Positions 50,648 to 60,730 are shown, numbered from the stretch's first letter. The stretch: DNA of 64,000 nucleotides from AWTP1-13 sp963832445 (GCA_963832445.1 CAWHUM010000007.1:62001-126000); one strand, 5' to 3'. Notes: a model not told the origin generated them from the letters alone. A program made the numbers and translations.

Positions 50648-50751
50648 GCCGACCGTTCATGAGTTGACGTCCTACCGCTTTGCGAGCCGTGGTTCGGTCC
50701 AGCGGCAGCGCAGACCCAACACAGATCAAGAGCATTTTCCTCGACCGTGTC

Positions 50752-50781
50752 GGGTTACGCGCTGAGGCGCCAACCCAACCT
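50752..50781. repeat. GGGTTACGC..AACCC palindrome-like repeat
   Basis: GGGTTACGCGCTGAGGCGCC followed by AACCCAACC: related to the repeat at 39421. Partly degenerate. Confidence 0.45.
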
Positions 50782-50796
50782 ACGGACCAGCGCGCT

Positions 50797-51090
50797 TCAG
50801 CCGCGCTGGAACTGGCTGCCCTGTTTGCCTGGCCTGGTTGGATCGCTGCCGTCCTGGTCACGACCACCGACGCTTGGCTGTTTGCTCAACTCGTTGGTGC
50901 TCGGATTGGTGGACGGCGGCACGCCGTCGCCCCAGGACCGCGGCTTATCGGGCGTCTCCGGCGAGCTGTGGAACGTTCCGCTGCTCACCGGCGAAGGCCC
51001 TGGCAGAGTCTGCGCAACCACCGTCACCGTGGTCGAGACAAGTGCTGCTGCCGCAAGGCGCAACACCCGAGCCGTGAAGTACTCACGCAT
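50797..51090 (-). CDS. Putative small secreted protein
   Basis: 97 residues, starting MREYFTARVLRLAAAALVST with a credible signal peptide (cleavage near VVAQT), then a low-complexity Pro/Ser/Gly-rich mature part. A GGAG lies 14 bases before the ATG. No family recognised, and a plus-strand frame of similar length overlaps it. Only the signal peptide supports it. Confidence 0.35.
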   Translation of the reverse strand: MREYFTARVLRLAAAALVSTTVTVVAQTLPGPSPVSSGTFHSSPETPDKPRSWGDGVPPSTNPSTNELSKQPSVGGRDQDGSDPTRPGKQGSQFQRG

Positions 51091-51335
51091 GCCACATCAC
51101 TCCATGATATTCGCCACCTCTTGCATATGGGTGGCCGCAATCCTTTCTCCACCCCTGGGCACAGCTTGACCGCTGCGCACGCCGAAGTTGCCGCAGCCGG
51201 GCGCGCGAGATCATCATTCCGCCGCTGTTTTTCGTGATACACAGAAGGCGGGGTGGCTGGCGCGTCACAGGGCCAGCTGGTGCAAGAGGTGCCTCAGACA
51301 AGGGAGCGGGATGAGCGGCGGCACTTGATCGAGGA

Positions 51336-52550
51336 TTGCTCAGTTCAATTAGACGGCTCGCGCGACGCGTAGATCGCTACGCACGCGGGCGCACGCGGGC
51401 CGGCAACGGCGCAATTCGCCGCCGGCCGCAGGTCGTATCGGCCAATCGGCGCGAGCCATTCACACCAAGACGAGGTCTCCTCGCGGCGGCATCCTTGCTG
51501 GCGGCAATCGCGATGCTGTCGATGGGTCAGCCGGCTTCTGCCCAGAAGACCGCGCTCAAGACGAGCCCCCCCGAGCTCAAGATCTCGCACCAGTTCCACG
51601 AAACCTCCGATGCGAGAGGCCGCGCCGCACGCGTGTTTGCCGAGGAGCTGGCGCTGCGCGCCCCCGAGCTCAAGGCGCACATCTTCCCGCAGCTGGCACT
51701 CGGGCTCTCCCGCGACGAGCAGCTCGACCAACTGCAAGCGGGCAAGCTCGACTTCGCCATCCTGCCGCTGGTGTTCAGCGTCAAGCGGGTGCCGGAGTTC
51801 TCGCTGGCGCTGCTGCCGGGCCTGCTCCCCAACCTCGCCACCGCGCGACTGCTCAAGGGATCGGAGGTGCACGCCAAGCTGCAGGAGGTGGCCGCCGCCA
51901 ATGGGCTGCGCATCGTTACCTGGTGGTGGATGCGCGGCGGCTTTGCCGCGGCCCGCGAGATCTCGGGACCCCAGTCGGTGAAGGGCATGCGGCTGCAGAG
52001 CTGCGGGCTCGCCCAGCGCGTGCTCGCCGCCGCCGGCGCCGACGTCGCCGACGACCCGTGGGGCGAGATAGCCATGCGGCTCGAGATGGGCGCGCTCGAG
52101 GGCGTGGCGGTGCCGTACGAGGATTTCATCAGCCTGCGGCTGCACGAGCAGGCCAAGTTCGCCACCTTCGGCGGCCCGTCGATCCTCACCTGCTTCTCGC
52201 CGCTGCTGATGTCGAAGCGCACCTGGGACCGGCTGACGCCGGAGCAGCAGCGCGCGGTGGACGAGGCGGCCGAGGTGGCCGACGCCTACTTCGAGACCTC
52301 GCAGATCGAGGCGGAGAAGCGGGCGCTGGCGGCCTTCCAGCGGGCCGGCGCCAAGGTGCGCAGCATCACGCATCAGGAATACATGGCCTGGCTGGCGCTG
52401 GCGCAGCGCACGGCCTGGGCAGACTACGTCAAGGTGAGCCCCGCCTCGCGCGATCTCCTCAACACCGCCATCCGCGTGATCCTCAACCACCTGGGGACCA
52501 AAGAGGAGGTGATCACCTCGCTGTTCGGCTCGGAGGAAGGGGACAAGTAG
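51336..52550 (+). CDS. TRAP transporter substrate-binding protein (DctP family)
   Basis: 404 residues from a TTG at 51336 (start uncertain). Twin-Arg-like FTPRRGLLAAASLLAAIAML signal near residues 42-62. Mature part: ELKISHQFHETSDARGRAAR, FAEELALRAPELKAHIFPQL, DEQLDQLQAGKLDFAILPLV, LRIVTWWWMRGGFAAAREIS, MRLEMGALEGVAVPYEDF and LTPEQQRAVDEAAEVADAYF, the DctP-type fold of solute receptors for dicarboxylates or related acids. No DctQ/DctM membrane genes are next to it, so it is an orphan receptor or works with subunits elsewhere. Confidence 0.85.
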   Translation: MLSSIRRLARRVDRYARGRTRAGNGAIRRRPQVVSANRREPFTPRRGLLAAASLLAAIAMLSMGQPASAQKTALKTSPPELKISHQFHETSDARGRAARVFAEELALRAPELKAHIFPQLALGLSRDEQLDQLQAGKLDFAILPLVFSVKRVPEFSLALLPGLLPNLATARLLKGSEVHAKLQEVAAANGLRIVTWWWMRGGFAAAREISGPQSVKGMRLQSCGLAQRVLAAAGADVADDPWGEIAMRLEMGALEGVAVPYEDFISLRLHEQAKFATFGGPSILTCFSPLLMSKRTWDRLTPEQQRAVDEAAEVADAYFETSQIEAEKRALAAFQRAGAKVRSITHQEYMAWLALAQRTAWADYVKVSPASRDLLNTAIRVILNHLGTKEEVITSLFGSEEGDK

Positions 52551-52819
52551 GGGGCGGTGGGGCGAGGCGCCGACGCGGCAGTGCGCTGTCTGGGCATTGC
52601 TGATCTTGATCCAGAAGCGAACGTCGCGAGAACCGCGGCCGACCTTCAGTCATCGGCTCCGATGCGGGGGCTGGTCGGCGCGAATCTGGGGTTTCCACGG
52701 ATAGAAGGCTCGAGGTGCTTCTTGCGAGGCTGGGCCGGCCGCCGACGCCTGCGGTGGTGGTGGATGCGTCGCCAATCGCTGCTGCGATGGCGGCTTGGCC
52801 GGCGCAGACGGAGCACGAC

Positions 52820-54316
52820 ATGACGAACTCCCGTTGGACGCTGGCCTTGCTCCTCGCCGGAACAACCTGTCTGGCGTGCGGCCAGGCCTCGGCCCAGCAG
52901 GTCGCTCCGCCGCAGAACGCCGCCGAGGTGACCGCGCCCGCCGCTGGCGTCGTGATGCACCCGGAGTACGCCAAGGCCGTCGGGCGCATGGCCTACATCT
53001 GGGGCTGGCCGATGGTCAACCAGATGAACCGCCGTGCCGCCATCACGCAAGCGCCCGAGTCCGGTCGGCTGAATGGCGTGCTACCGGTCGCTCCGCGCGG
53101 CCAGATCGGCATGCTCAGCGACTACATCGATCCGGGCCAGACCTTCGTCACCTGTCCGAACCAGGATGTCGTCTATGGTCTCGGCTTCTTTGCACTCGAT
53201 GAAGAGCCGGTCGTCATCCAGGTCCCGAATTTCGGTGACCGCTTCTGGGTCTATGCCCTGTACGACCAGCGAACGGATCAGTTCGCCAAGATCGGCAAGC
53301 CCTACGCCACCAGGCCCGGCTTCTACCTGCTGGTTGGCCCACAGTGGAAAGGCAAAAAGCCCGCTGGCATCGAGGCCGTGCTCCGCAGCCCCACGGCGCT
53401 GGCCAACGCCATACCGCGCGTGTTCATGGATGACACGCCCGAGGACCGCAAAGCGATCCAGTCCGTCATCAACCAGATCGTCGCCTATCCGCTGAAGGAT
53501 TTCGACGGCCGGATGAAGATCAAGGACTGGAGCAAGGCGCCCGCGATTGCCGGCCCCACGTCCGATGGTGGCGGCGAGACGGCCTGGGTGGTGCCGGAAA
53601 AGTTCTTCGACCAGCTCTCCACGGTGCTGGATACCGTTGCGCCCCTGCCGGGCGAAGAGGCCCTCTACGGGCAGTTCCGGGCGCTGCTCGCCGCCGCTGC
53701 CGCGGATCCGGCGATAAAGCAGGCGCTGATCCAAGTCGCGGCCGAGACCGAGGGGAACGTGGTCGGGCCGTTCCTCGAGTGGAAGCACAATGGCCGTCCG
53801 GCCGGCAACGGCTGGAACCGTTCGACCAACAACGCGCGCTTCGGCACGGACTACTTCAACCGCACCGGCACGACCAAATCGAACATGTTCGACAACCAGC
53901 CGAACGAGACGCAGTACTTCTATACAAACAACGACTCCACCGGCCTCCTGCTCGACGGAAGGAACAGCTACGAGATCACCTTCGCGCCGGGCCAGGAGCC
54001 GCCGGTCAACGGCTTCTGGTCGCTCACTCTCTACAACGAGCAGCACTTCTTCCATCCCAACGAGCTGAAGCGCTTCTCGCTCGGCACCAAGAACCGAAAT
54101 CTCAAGCGCAATGCCGACGGCTCGCTCACCCTGCATGCGGGTGCCAAATCGCCGGGGGCGGGCAAAGAGAGCAACTGGCTCCCCGCCCCGAATGGCCATT
54201 TCTCGCTCTACGTGCGCGCCTACTGGGGCAAGCAGCCGATCCTCGACGGCACTTGGGTGCCGCCGTCAGTGCTCAAGGGCCCACCGGACGGCGCGGGCTC
54301 CAGGGCGCTGCAATGA
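52820..54316 (+). CDS. DUF1254/DUF1214-domain secreted protein 1
   Basis: 498 residues. Signal peptide (MTNSRWTLALLLAGTTCLAC, cleavage near ASAQQ), an N-terminal DUF1254 domain (AVGRMAYIWGWPMVNQMNRR, FVTCPNQDVVYGLGFFALDE, YALYDQRTDQFAKIGKPYAT) and a C-terminal DUF1214 domain (NETQYFYTNNDSTGLLLDGR, GFWSLTLYNEQHFFHPNELK, DGAGSRALQ). Family function is not firmly known; the proteins are periplasmic and frequently in multicopy. A second, divergent copy follows. ATG at 52820, not the longer 52715 frame. Confidence 0.85.
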   Translation: MTNSRWTLALLLAGTTCLACGQASAQQVAPPQNAAEVTAPAAGVVMHPEYAKAVGRMAYIWGWPMVNQMNRRAAITQAPESGRLNGVLPVAPRGQIGMLSDYIDPGQTFVTCPNQDVVYGLGFFALDEEPVVIQVPNFGDRFWVYALYDQRTDQFAKIGKPYATRPGFYLLVGPQWKGKKPAGIEAVLRSPTALANAIPRVFMDDTPEDRKAIQSVINQIVAYPLKDFDGRMKIKDWSKAPAIAGPTSDGGGETAWVVPEKFFDQLSTVLDTVAPLPGEEALYGQFRALLAAAAADPAIKQALIQVAAETEGNVVGPFLEWKHNGRPAGNGWNRSTNNARFGTDYFNRTGTTKSNMFDNQPNETQYFYTNNDSTGLLLDGRNSYEITFAPGQEPPVNGFWSLTLYNEQHFFHPNELKRFSLGTKNRNLKRNADGSLTLHAGAKSPGAGKESNWLPAPNGHFSLYVRAYWGKQPILDGTWVPPSVLKGPPDGAGSRALQ

Positions 54317-54431
54317 TGCGCGCGACATTGCGCCGGCGAAGTAGTGAGCAGCAAACGGTCCTGTTGGAGACGTGACGATGTTCAAGTGTGCCACCGGTAA
54401 TCACGGCGAGGCGTACGGACGCCAGCACATC

Positions 54432-55971
54432 ATGAAGATCACCCGGCTATTGCCGGTGCTCCTAGCTGCAACCTGCTTTGCGGCCAGCACGGCGTCTGCC
54501 CAAAGGAACTACGAAGCGCTTGCCAACAGTCCAACGTTCGAGAACCGCCCTACAAACGAAGCAAGCAAAGTTCTCATGGACGAATTGTTGTTCCAGCGCG
54601 CGTCTCAGTCCTATCTGTGGGCGATGCCGCTCATCAACACGATGGGCATGAAGGTCGGCTCCGAGGAGAAATTCGGCGCCGGTTACAACGTCCTGCCGGT
54701 CTGGAAGAAACGCCTCAGCGCCAAGACGCTCGTCACCACGCCCAACTCGGACGTGATCTACGCCATGAGCTACGTCGACCTGGGCAAGGATGGCCCGATG
54801 GTCGTCGATGCGCCGCCTGGACTGCAGGGGATTCTCCTCGACTTCTGGCAGACCCCAATCCAAGGGCCCGCTATTCGCGGCCAGAACTACATGGGCGATG
54901 TCGGATTTTTCGGTCCGGATCAGGGCAAGGGTGGCAAGTTCCTCCTGCTACCGCCCGGATACCAAGGAGCAGTCCCCGACGGCTATTTCCCGTACCGCTC
55001 CAACACCAACAATGTATTCATCTTCCTCCGCACCTTCTATCAGGACGCGGAGAATCTGGCACCGGCCGTCGCCACGATGGAGGGAACGCGCATTTATCCT
55101 CTCGGCAAGGAAGGGGAGGCGAAAGCGATGGTTTTCCCGGATGCCTCCGGCGTTCCTGCAAACTTGCTGCCACGCAAAGACGCAACCGCGTTCGATCACC
55201 TGAAGCAACTGGTGGACAGCGAGAACTCCGGGCCTGGCTGATCCCGATTGGATGGGCATGCTCGCGGCCATCGGCATCGGAAAAAATGAGCCCTTCAAGC
55301 CGGACGCAAAGGCTCGCCGCATTCTCGATGCTGCGGCGGCGTCGGCCTACCAGATGAGCCGCGTCCTCGGCACCCAGTCCCAAATCAACGGAGTGAACTA
55401 CAAAGTCTATCCGGACCGGCAGTGGATCAACCCGATGGCCTCGGGCAATCCGTTCGACATGGCCTGGCACCGTCCGATCGATGGCTCGCTCGCCCTCGAT
55501 GCGCGCACCAACTTCTTCACCAACTACTACTCATGGAGTCCGGGCATGGTCTCCCAAACCCCCGGCAAGGGCGCAAACTACATGGTCGCCAACTTCGATG
55601 CGAAGGGCGTACCGCTTTCCGGCGGCAAGAACTACCAGCTCCGCCTTCCTCCAAAAATCCCGGCTGCGAACTTCTGGTCGGTTACGCTCTACGACGCCGA
55701 GAACTCCTCCGGCCTCGACAACGGCCAGCCCTTTCCGTCGCTGGGTTCGCGCGACAAGCCGGTGGCGAACGCGGACGGCTCCCTCGACCTCTACTTCGGT
55801 ACCAAGGCGCCAGCGGGCAAGGAGAAGAACTGGATGGCCACCGTTCCCGGCCGTGGCTACTTCGCGATCATCCGGCTCTACAGCCCAACGGAGGGCGCTT
55901 TCAACGGCAGCTGGAAGCCAACAGACTTCGAGGAAACGATCGATGGGGCGGGCTCCAGAGCCCTTCAGTGA
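54432..55971 (+). CDS. DUF1254/DUF1214-domain secreted protein 2, one apparent frameshift
   Basis: About 512 residues after removal of one base at about 55232. Signal peptide MKITRLLPVLLAATCFAAST from the ATG at 54432 (alternatives at 54372 or 54378). DUF1254 part (QSYLWAMPLINTMGMKVGSE, LVTTPNSDVIYAMSYVDLGK, NVFIFLRTFYQDAENLAPAV) ends at LVDSENS; after the shift the frame reads DPDWMGMLAAIGIGKNEPFK and the DUF1214 domain (NYYSWSPGMVSQTPGKGANY, NFWSVTLYDAENSSGLDNGQ, DGAGSRALQ). Tandem with copy 1; both end with the same GAGSRALQ. The uniform one-base excess suggests sequence error. Confidence 0.8.
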
Positions 55972-56266
55972 TCCCTGATGCTTCCGGAAAGTGGCCTGGC
56001 CCAATGTCGCTCATGGCACTTCTGCGACCCTGCTGATACCCTCGTCCTTCGTCACTCGCAGGGTTTGTCCGCATCCTGTCGTTTGCACTAGGAGAGCCTA
56101 CCTGCCGTCTTCAACCCGCAGCGGCTTCAGCTTCTGAACATGCCCCTGCGGGGCTGCAGTCAGGAGCCGGAGCGCTCCTTGTTTGCCCGTGTTCTCAAAG
56201 ATATAACGTGCTCAACAGGCTCGCGCCGGGCAGGCGGGTCCATAACGGCGAATACGGGAGGATGTA

Positions 56267-57718
56267 GTGCACTACCGCACCAGCGCGAACGAGGCAGGCG
56301 AGGTCAAATACGGCTTCACCCAGACGATCAACGGCCGAGGCGAGACGAGCGAGCGCACTTTCGGCGTCATCAATCCTGCCACCGAAGCCGTGTTCGCGCA
56401 GTCGCCGGACGCCTCGCGCCAACAGCTCGACCACGCCGTGGCCGCCGGTCGACGCGCGTTCCGCGACTGGAGCCGGCTCAGCTTCGCCGAGCGGCACGAC
56501 TACCTCGTCCGCTTCGCGCTGAAGATCGGCGAGCGTTCCCAAGAGGTCGCCGCGCTCATCACGCGCGAGCAGGGTAAGCCACTCGGCGCCTCGAAGCACG
56601 AGATGGCGATGACCATGCACTCGCTGCACGAGATGTCGCAGATCGAGGTGAAGGACCAGGTGCTGCGCGACGACGGCAAGAACCGCATCTCGCTGCACTT
56701 CCGGCCCATGGGTGTGGTCGGCGGCATCACGCCCTGGAACGTGCCGGTGGGCCTCGCCTCGCACAAGATCGCGCAGGCGCTCTATACCGGCAATACGCTG
56801 GTCCTGAAGCCCTCGCCCTTCACGCCGTTGGCGACACTTCTGATCGGCGAGATCTCACGCGACGTGCTGCCCCCGGGCGTCTTCAATGTACTCGCCGGCG
56901 GCAACGATCTCGGCCAATGGATGACCGAGCACCCCGACATCGACAAGATCACCTTCACGGGCTCGGTCGCGACCGGCAAGCGCATCATGGCGAGCGCCGC
57001 CGGCACGCTGAAGCGCGTGACTCTGGAGCTGGGCGGCAACGACCCGGCGATCATCCTCGACGACGCCGACCTCGCGACGACGACGCCGAAGGTGTTCGGC
57101 GGCGCATTCATCCTCGCGGGTCAGGTCTGCATGGCGATCAAGCGCCTCTATGTGCCCGAGAAGATGTACGACCGCGTCTGCGAGCAGCTCGTGGGCATGG
57201 CCAACAGCCACCGCGTCGGCGAAGGCTTCGAGCCCGACGTGCAGATGGGCCCGCTGCAGAACAAGATGCAGTACGACAAGGTGACCGGCCTTCTGGAAGA
57301 CACCAAGCGGCAGCCCGGCGTACACATCCTCGCCGGCGGCAACACCTACAATCGCCGGGGCTATTTCGTCGCGCCGACGATCGTGGCCGACATCGGCGAC
57401 AACACGCGGCTCGTCACCGAGGAGCAGTTCGGGCCCGTGCTGCCGGTCTTGCGCTACAGGACGGTGGACGAGGCGATCGAGCGCGCCAACGCCACCCGCA
57501 TGGGCCTGTGTGCGTCGGTGTGGACCAGCGACACGAAAAAGGGCGAGGAGATCGCCGGCAAGATCGAAGCCGGCACGGTTTGGGTCAATCACCATGTCGG
57601 CTCGCACTCCGACATTCCGTTTGGCGGCTTCAAGGAGTCGGGCCTCGGCCGCGAGCACGGACTGATGGGCCTGCACGCGTACATGGAGCCGCAGGTCATC
57701 AACGTTCCCTTGCAGTAA
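56267..57718 (+). CDS. NAD(P)-dependent aldehyde dehydrogenase
   Basis: 483 residues from a GTG at 56267. FGVINPATEAVFAQSPDASR, GVVGGITPWNVPVGLASHKI, KPSPFTPLATLLIGEISRDV, TFTGSVATGKRIMASAAGTL, LELGGNDPAIILDDADL (Glu of LELGG) and GAFILAGQVCMAIKRLYVPE (catalytic Cys of QVC) are all in place, followed by EEQFGPVLPVLRY and GGFKESGLGREHG. Oxidises an aldehyde to the acid. Its substrate is not apparent; it stands alone downstream of the DUF1254 pair. The GTG is preceded by GGGAGGATGTA. Confidence 0.92.
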   Translation: MHYRTSANEAGEVKYGFTQTINGRGETSERTFGVINPATEAVFAQSPDASRQQLDHAVAAGRRAFRDWSRLSFAERHDYLVRFALKIGERSQEVAALITREQGKPLGASKHEMAMTMHSLHEMSQIEVKDQVLRDDGKNRISLHFRPMGVVGGITPWNVPVGLASHKIAQALYTGNTLVLKPSPFTPLATLLIGEISRDVLPPGVFNVLAGGNDLGQWMTEHPDIDKITFTGSVATGKRIMASAAGTLKRVTLELGGNDPAIILDDADLATTTPKVFGGAFILAGQVCMAIKRLYVPEKMYDRVCEQLVGMANSHRVGEGFEPDVQMGPLQNKMQYDKVTGLLEDTKRQPGVHILAGGNTYNRRGYFVAPTIVADIGDNTRLVTEEQFGPVLPVLRYRTVDEAIERANATRMGLCASVWTSDTKKGEEIAGKIEAGTVWVNHHVGSHSDIPFGGFKESGLGREHGLMGLHAYMEPQVINVPLQ

Positions 57719-57916
57719 CGGTATTGGCCGGCGCTGGAAGTGGCGTCTTGCGGCCTTGCCTCTCGGATACATCCGGCAACGTCCGCCCCTGGTACGATTC
57801 GACCGTTCGCGACGCTGCACCAATCGTTCCGCTCTCAGGGGGCAAGCCGACGGTCGGCGGACGTGGCCAGCCCGACACGCAACAGCGCAGCAATGTCGCC
57901 CCGAAGATTGGGCTGG

Positions 57917-59920
57917 CTATTCTTCCCGCAAACCCGCCTTGCGCAGGCCCTCCATGTGCAGCTCGCCCATCCACTTGTGACGGAAGCCGTGTTGACGGAA
58001 GAGGGCCAGTGAAGCGTCTGGCTGGTACTTGACGAGCTCGGTGATCTCGGCCCGCGCTTCGTCGGTGCGGCCGAGCTGGGCAAGCGACATGGCAACGAAC
58101 TTGCGGGCCGTGTTGGTGGTCGGGGTGAATGCCAGAGCGCGCCTGCCCGCGCGGATGGCCTCCTCATAACGGCGCGCCAGGTAAAGTGCGGCCGAGAGGA
58201 CCGAGTAGGTGCCGGTGGCCGCCTTCTTGCTGTCCAGCGGGTTCATGCGGCAGGCCGCCTCGCATTGGGCGATCGACTTGTCGCTCTCGCCGCAGACGGC
58301 GTAGACGGCGGCCGCCTTGTTGCGCACGAACAAGGAGTTCGGATGCACCATGAGCGCCCGGTTTGCGAGCTCCAACGCCTCGTCGAACCGGTTCGACAAA
58401 ACGCCGTAGGTGATGGCCGCGCTCGCAAGGCAGGTGCTGTTGTCCGGCCCTGCCGCCAGAGCGCGGCCCGCGAGCCGAGAAGCCTCATCGACCCCGCGAG
58501 ACCAGCTCTCTTGAAAGCCCTGCAGAGTGCCAGTGGCGACGCTGTCGGTGAGCGTGCCGAGAACCTCGGCATACTCGGAGTCCGCCTCGAGGGCCTTGCC
58601 CAGCAATTCCTGGGTGCGTCGGTAATCGACCTCGGTTTGCCCGAAATAGACCGGCAGCGCGCGTAGGTAGAGGTCGTAGGCGGTCAAACTGTCTGTCGGC
58701 TTTGCGCGCGCGCGCCGGATCTCGGCTTCCCGTACGCTTATTTCCACGGCAGAGACGATCCGCTCCGTGAGCTCGTCCTGCAGGGCGAAGATGTCCCTCA
58801 GGTCGCCCTCGAAACGGTCGGCCCAGATGTGGGCGCCGGTCTCGGTCTCGATCAGCTGGGCGACGATGCGCACCCGGTTGCCGGACTTGCGCACGCTGCC
58901 CTCGACTACGTAGCGCACGCCGAGCTCGCGGCCGATCTGCTGCACGTCGGCGGACCGGACCTTGTAGATGAAGCTCGACTGGCGGGCGATCACGAACAGC
59001 CAGCGCACGCGTGACAGGGCCATCAGGATGTCGTCGACCATGCCGTCCGCGAAATACTCCTGCTCGGGATCGCCGCTCATGTTGGCGAACGGCAGCACGG
59101 CGATCGAAGGCCGATCGGGGAGAGGCAGGAGCACCGCGCTCGTCTCCGACGCCGGATCGGATCTGACCTCTGATCCCGGCCGCGCCGCGTGAGATTTGCG
59201 TAGCTCGGCGGCGAGCGCCCTCGTGGACGGATCTGGCTCCACCGTCAGCTCGCGCTTCAGAAGCGCAGTGAGGTCTTCGTAGTGCTTGAGCGCGTCGGCT
59301 CGGCGCCCGCCGGCCGCCAGAGCGCGCATGACCAGCCGATGCGCGTCCTCGCGCAGGCTGCTGATGGCTATGGCCCTGTTGGCGGCGCTGAGTGCGGGCT
59401 CGTGGTTGCCAGCCTCGAGCTCCTGCTCGCCGAGCTTGACCATGGCATCCAGCGCCAGCCCTTCCAGCCGCTGGCGCTGGACGCCCAGCCATTCGGTCCA
59501 CGCCTCTTCCGGGATCGCGATGTCGGCCAGCAGACAGTCCCTGTAGAGGCCGACCGCCGCATTCAGAGCGTCCCGGCTGCCGTCGGAGAGGAGCGCCTCG
59601 AACTGCGCCACATCGGAGCCGATCGCACCCGGCTTCAGCGAGATCGACTCCCCGCTGCCGATCAGCGTGTCCTCGCCCAGCACACGGCGCAGCCGGCTAA
59701 GCGCCTGGCGGAGGTTTTGCCGGGCCTGCGCCTCGAAATGCGACCCCCACAGGAGAGCCATCAGGTGGTCGCGGCTGTGCGATCCGGGGGCGCTGCAGGC
59801 CAGGAAGGCGAGCAGCGCTGCCAGCTTTCTGCTGGTCATATCGATAGGCCCATCGGGCCCGCTCAGCTCAAAGCGGCCGAGCAGCGAAAGCTGAAATTTG
59901 GGCTTTGGCACGGTGTTCAT
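57917..59920 (-). CDS. BTAD-type transcriptional regulator with TolB-like and TPR domains
   Basis: 667 residues from the ATG at 59920 (59974 is an alternative). Residues 1-95: OmpR-like winged helix (FQLSLLGRFELSGPDGPIDM, TSRKLAALLAFLACSAPGSH); about 96-235: BTAD helical domain (AIAISSLREDAHRLVMRALA, AGGRRADALKHYEDLTALLK). About 275-400: the adenylate-cyclase-associated TolB/FlgO-like segment (RPSIAVLPFANMSGDPEQEY, FADGMVDDILMALSRVRWLF, RYVVEGSVRKSGNRVRIVAQ, DRFEGDLRDIFALQDELTER). About 420-667: TPR repeats (NRFDEALELANRALMVHPNS, ESDKSIAQCEAACRMNPLDS). Such proteins control secondary metabolism or stress genes in response to unknown signals. No cyclase domain is present. Confidence 0.85.
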   Translation of the reverse strand: MNTVPKPKFQLSLLGRFELSGPDGPIDMTSRKLAALLAFLACSAPGSHSRDHLMALLWGSHFEAQARQNLRQALSRLRRVLGEDTLIGSGESISLKPGAIGSDVAQFEALLSDGSRDALNAAVGLYRDCLLADIAIPEEAWTEWLGVQRQRLEGLALDAMVKLGEQELEAGNHEPALSAANRAIAISSLREDAHRLVMRALAAGGRRADALKHYEDLTALLKRELTVEPDPSTRALAAELRKSHAARPGSEVRSDPASETSAVLLPLPDRPSIAVLPFANMSGDPEQEYFADGMVDDILMALSRVRWLFVIARQSSFIYKVRSADVQQIGRELGVRYVVEGSVRKSGNRVRIVAQLIETETGAHIWADRFEGDLRDIFALQDELTERIVSAVEISVREAEIRRARAKPTDSLTAYDLYLRALPVYFGQTEVDYRRTQELLGKALEADSEYAEVLGTLTDSVATGTLQGFQESWSRGVDEASRLAGRALAAGPDNSTCLASAAITYGVLSNRFDEALELANRALMVHPNSLFVRNKAAAVYAVCGESDKSIAQCEAACRMNPLDSKKAATGTYSVLSAALYLARRYEEAIRAGRRALAFTPTTNTARKFVAMSLAQLGRTDEARAEITELVKYQPDASLALFRQHGFRHKWMGELHMEGLRKAGLREE

Positions 59921-60088
59921 ACCCGCCCCAGGGCAAAACGCGTAAACGCATTCCCTTTGCACCGCATTCTGCAATTTTCACGGCCCGCCGAGCAAGATTC
60001 ACACCTCGGTCACGGTCAACAGCCGCGGCCATTCACGTCAACCGGCTGAAATCCGGTCTCCGAAGCGTGAGACCAGGAGCCATGTGCC

Positions 60089-60403
60089 GTGAACAAACCA
60101 TGCCTCGCCGTCCTCTTGTTGGCCATAGGGTTAGCTGCACCCGGCATTGCGCAACACGATTCCTTCGTTCTTGGAAAGGGTGCCAGCGACTCCCCGAAAG
60201 CGCAGGCAGGCACCGCCTGCGGCGATCCGCAATTGGCAAAACCACAAACCAAGGCAATGCCTGCCGGCGGCCTGGCGACCGCGACCCAGTCCTCCCGGAT
60301 CGGGCACAACGAGGCGCCTGCAGATCCAAAGGTCACCTGGCGTGAAGACCCGTCACTCATGGATTGGTCCTGGCGACGTTGGCCATCCCTCACCGATTTC
60401 TGA
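60089..60403 (+). CDS. Small secreted hypothetical protein
   Basis: 104 residues from a GTG at 60089. Signal peptide (MNKPCLAVLLLAIGLAAPGI, cleavage near AQHDS), then a polar mature part with a single Cys and Trp-rich C-terminus (REDPSLMDWSWRRWPSLTDF). It is the first of three short plus-strand genes (60089, 60422, 60731). Unrecognised family. Confidence 0.5.
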   Translation: MNKPCLAVLLLAIGLAAPGIAQHDSFVLGKGASDSPKAQAGTACGDPQLAKPQTKAMPAGGLATATQSSRIGHNEAPADPKVTWREDPSLMDWSWRRWPSLTDF

Positions 60404-60421
60404 TCGAAGGAGCAGACCGCC

Positions 60422-60679
60422 ATGACCGAGCAAGCAGGGCTTCGCCTGGCTGACGACGAACAGCCCGGCACATCACAGCGCTCCCTGGGCATTCGCCTCA
60501 GCACACTCAAAGGACGCGTGGCGGCATGGGTTACGACCTGCGCCGATCACTACAAGGCCGCAGCCCTCTACGATCGACTATCTGGGCTGTCGGACGCCGA
60601 GTTGCATCGGCGAGGGCTCTCACGGCTCACACTCGCGCGGGATATTCGCGACGCCTGCGATTCGACGGCAAGGCATTGA
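60422..60679 (+). CDS. DUF1127-domain protein
   Basis: 85 residues. The C-terminal AALYDRLSGLSDAELHRRGL and SRLTLARDIRDAC form the YjiS-like DUF1127 motif, a small helical domain with Arg-rich surface that in other alphaproteobacteria binds RNA or tunes phosphate and stress metabolism. The N-terminal half is not conserved. A GGAGCAGACCGCC precedes the ATG. Confidence 0.78.
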   Translation: MTEQAGLRLADDEQPGTSQRSLGIRLSTLKGRVAAWVTTCADHYKAAALYDRLSGLSDAELHRRGLSRLTLARDIRDACDSTARH

Positions 60680-60730
60680 GGTCCAATGCCAAGTACTGAG
60701 ATTGATTTGCTGCTTCTGAAGGAAATCACC

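Noticed and set aside
50680..51237. 185-codon plus-strand frame after the HxlR gene
   Set aside because: No domain or ribosome-binding site, passes through a degenerate repeat; the opposite strand has a signal peptide.
56140..56577. 145-codon frame overlapping the start of the aldehyde dehydrogenase
   Set aside because: Mostly an alternate frame of the dehydrogenase, Arg-rich, no start signal.
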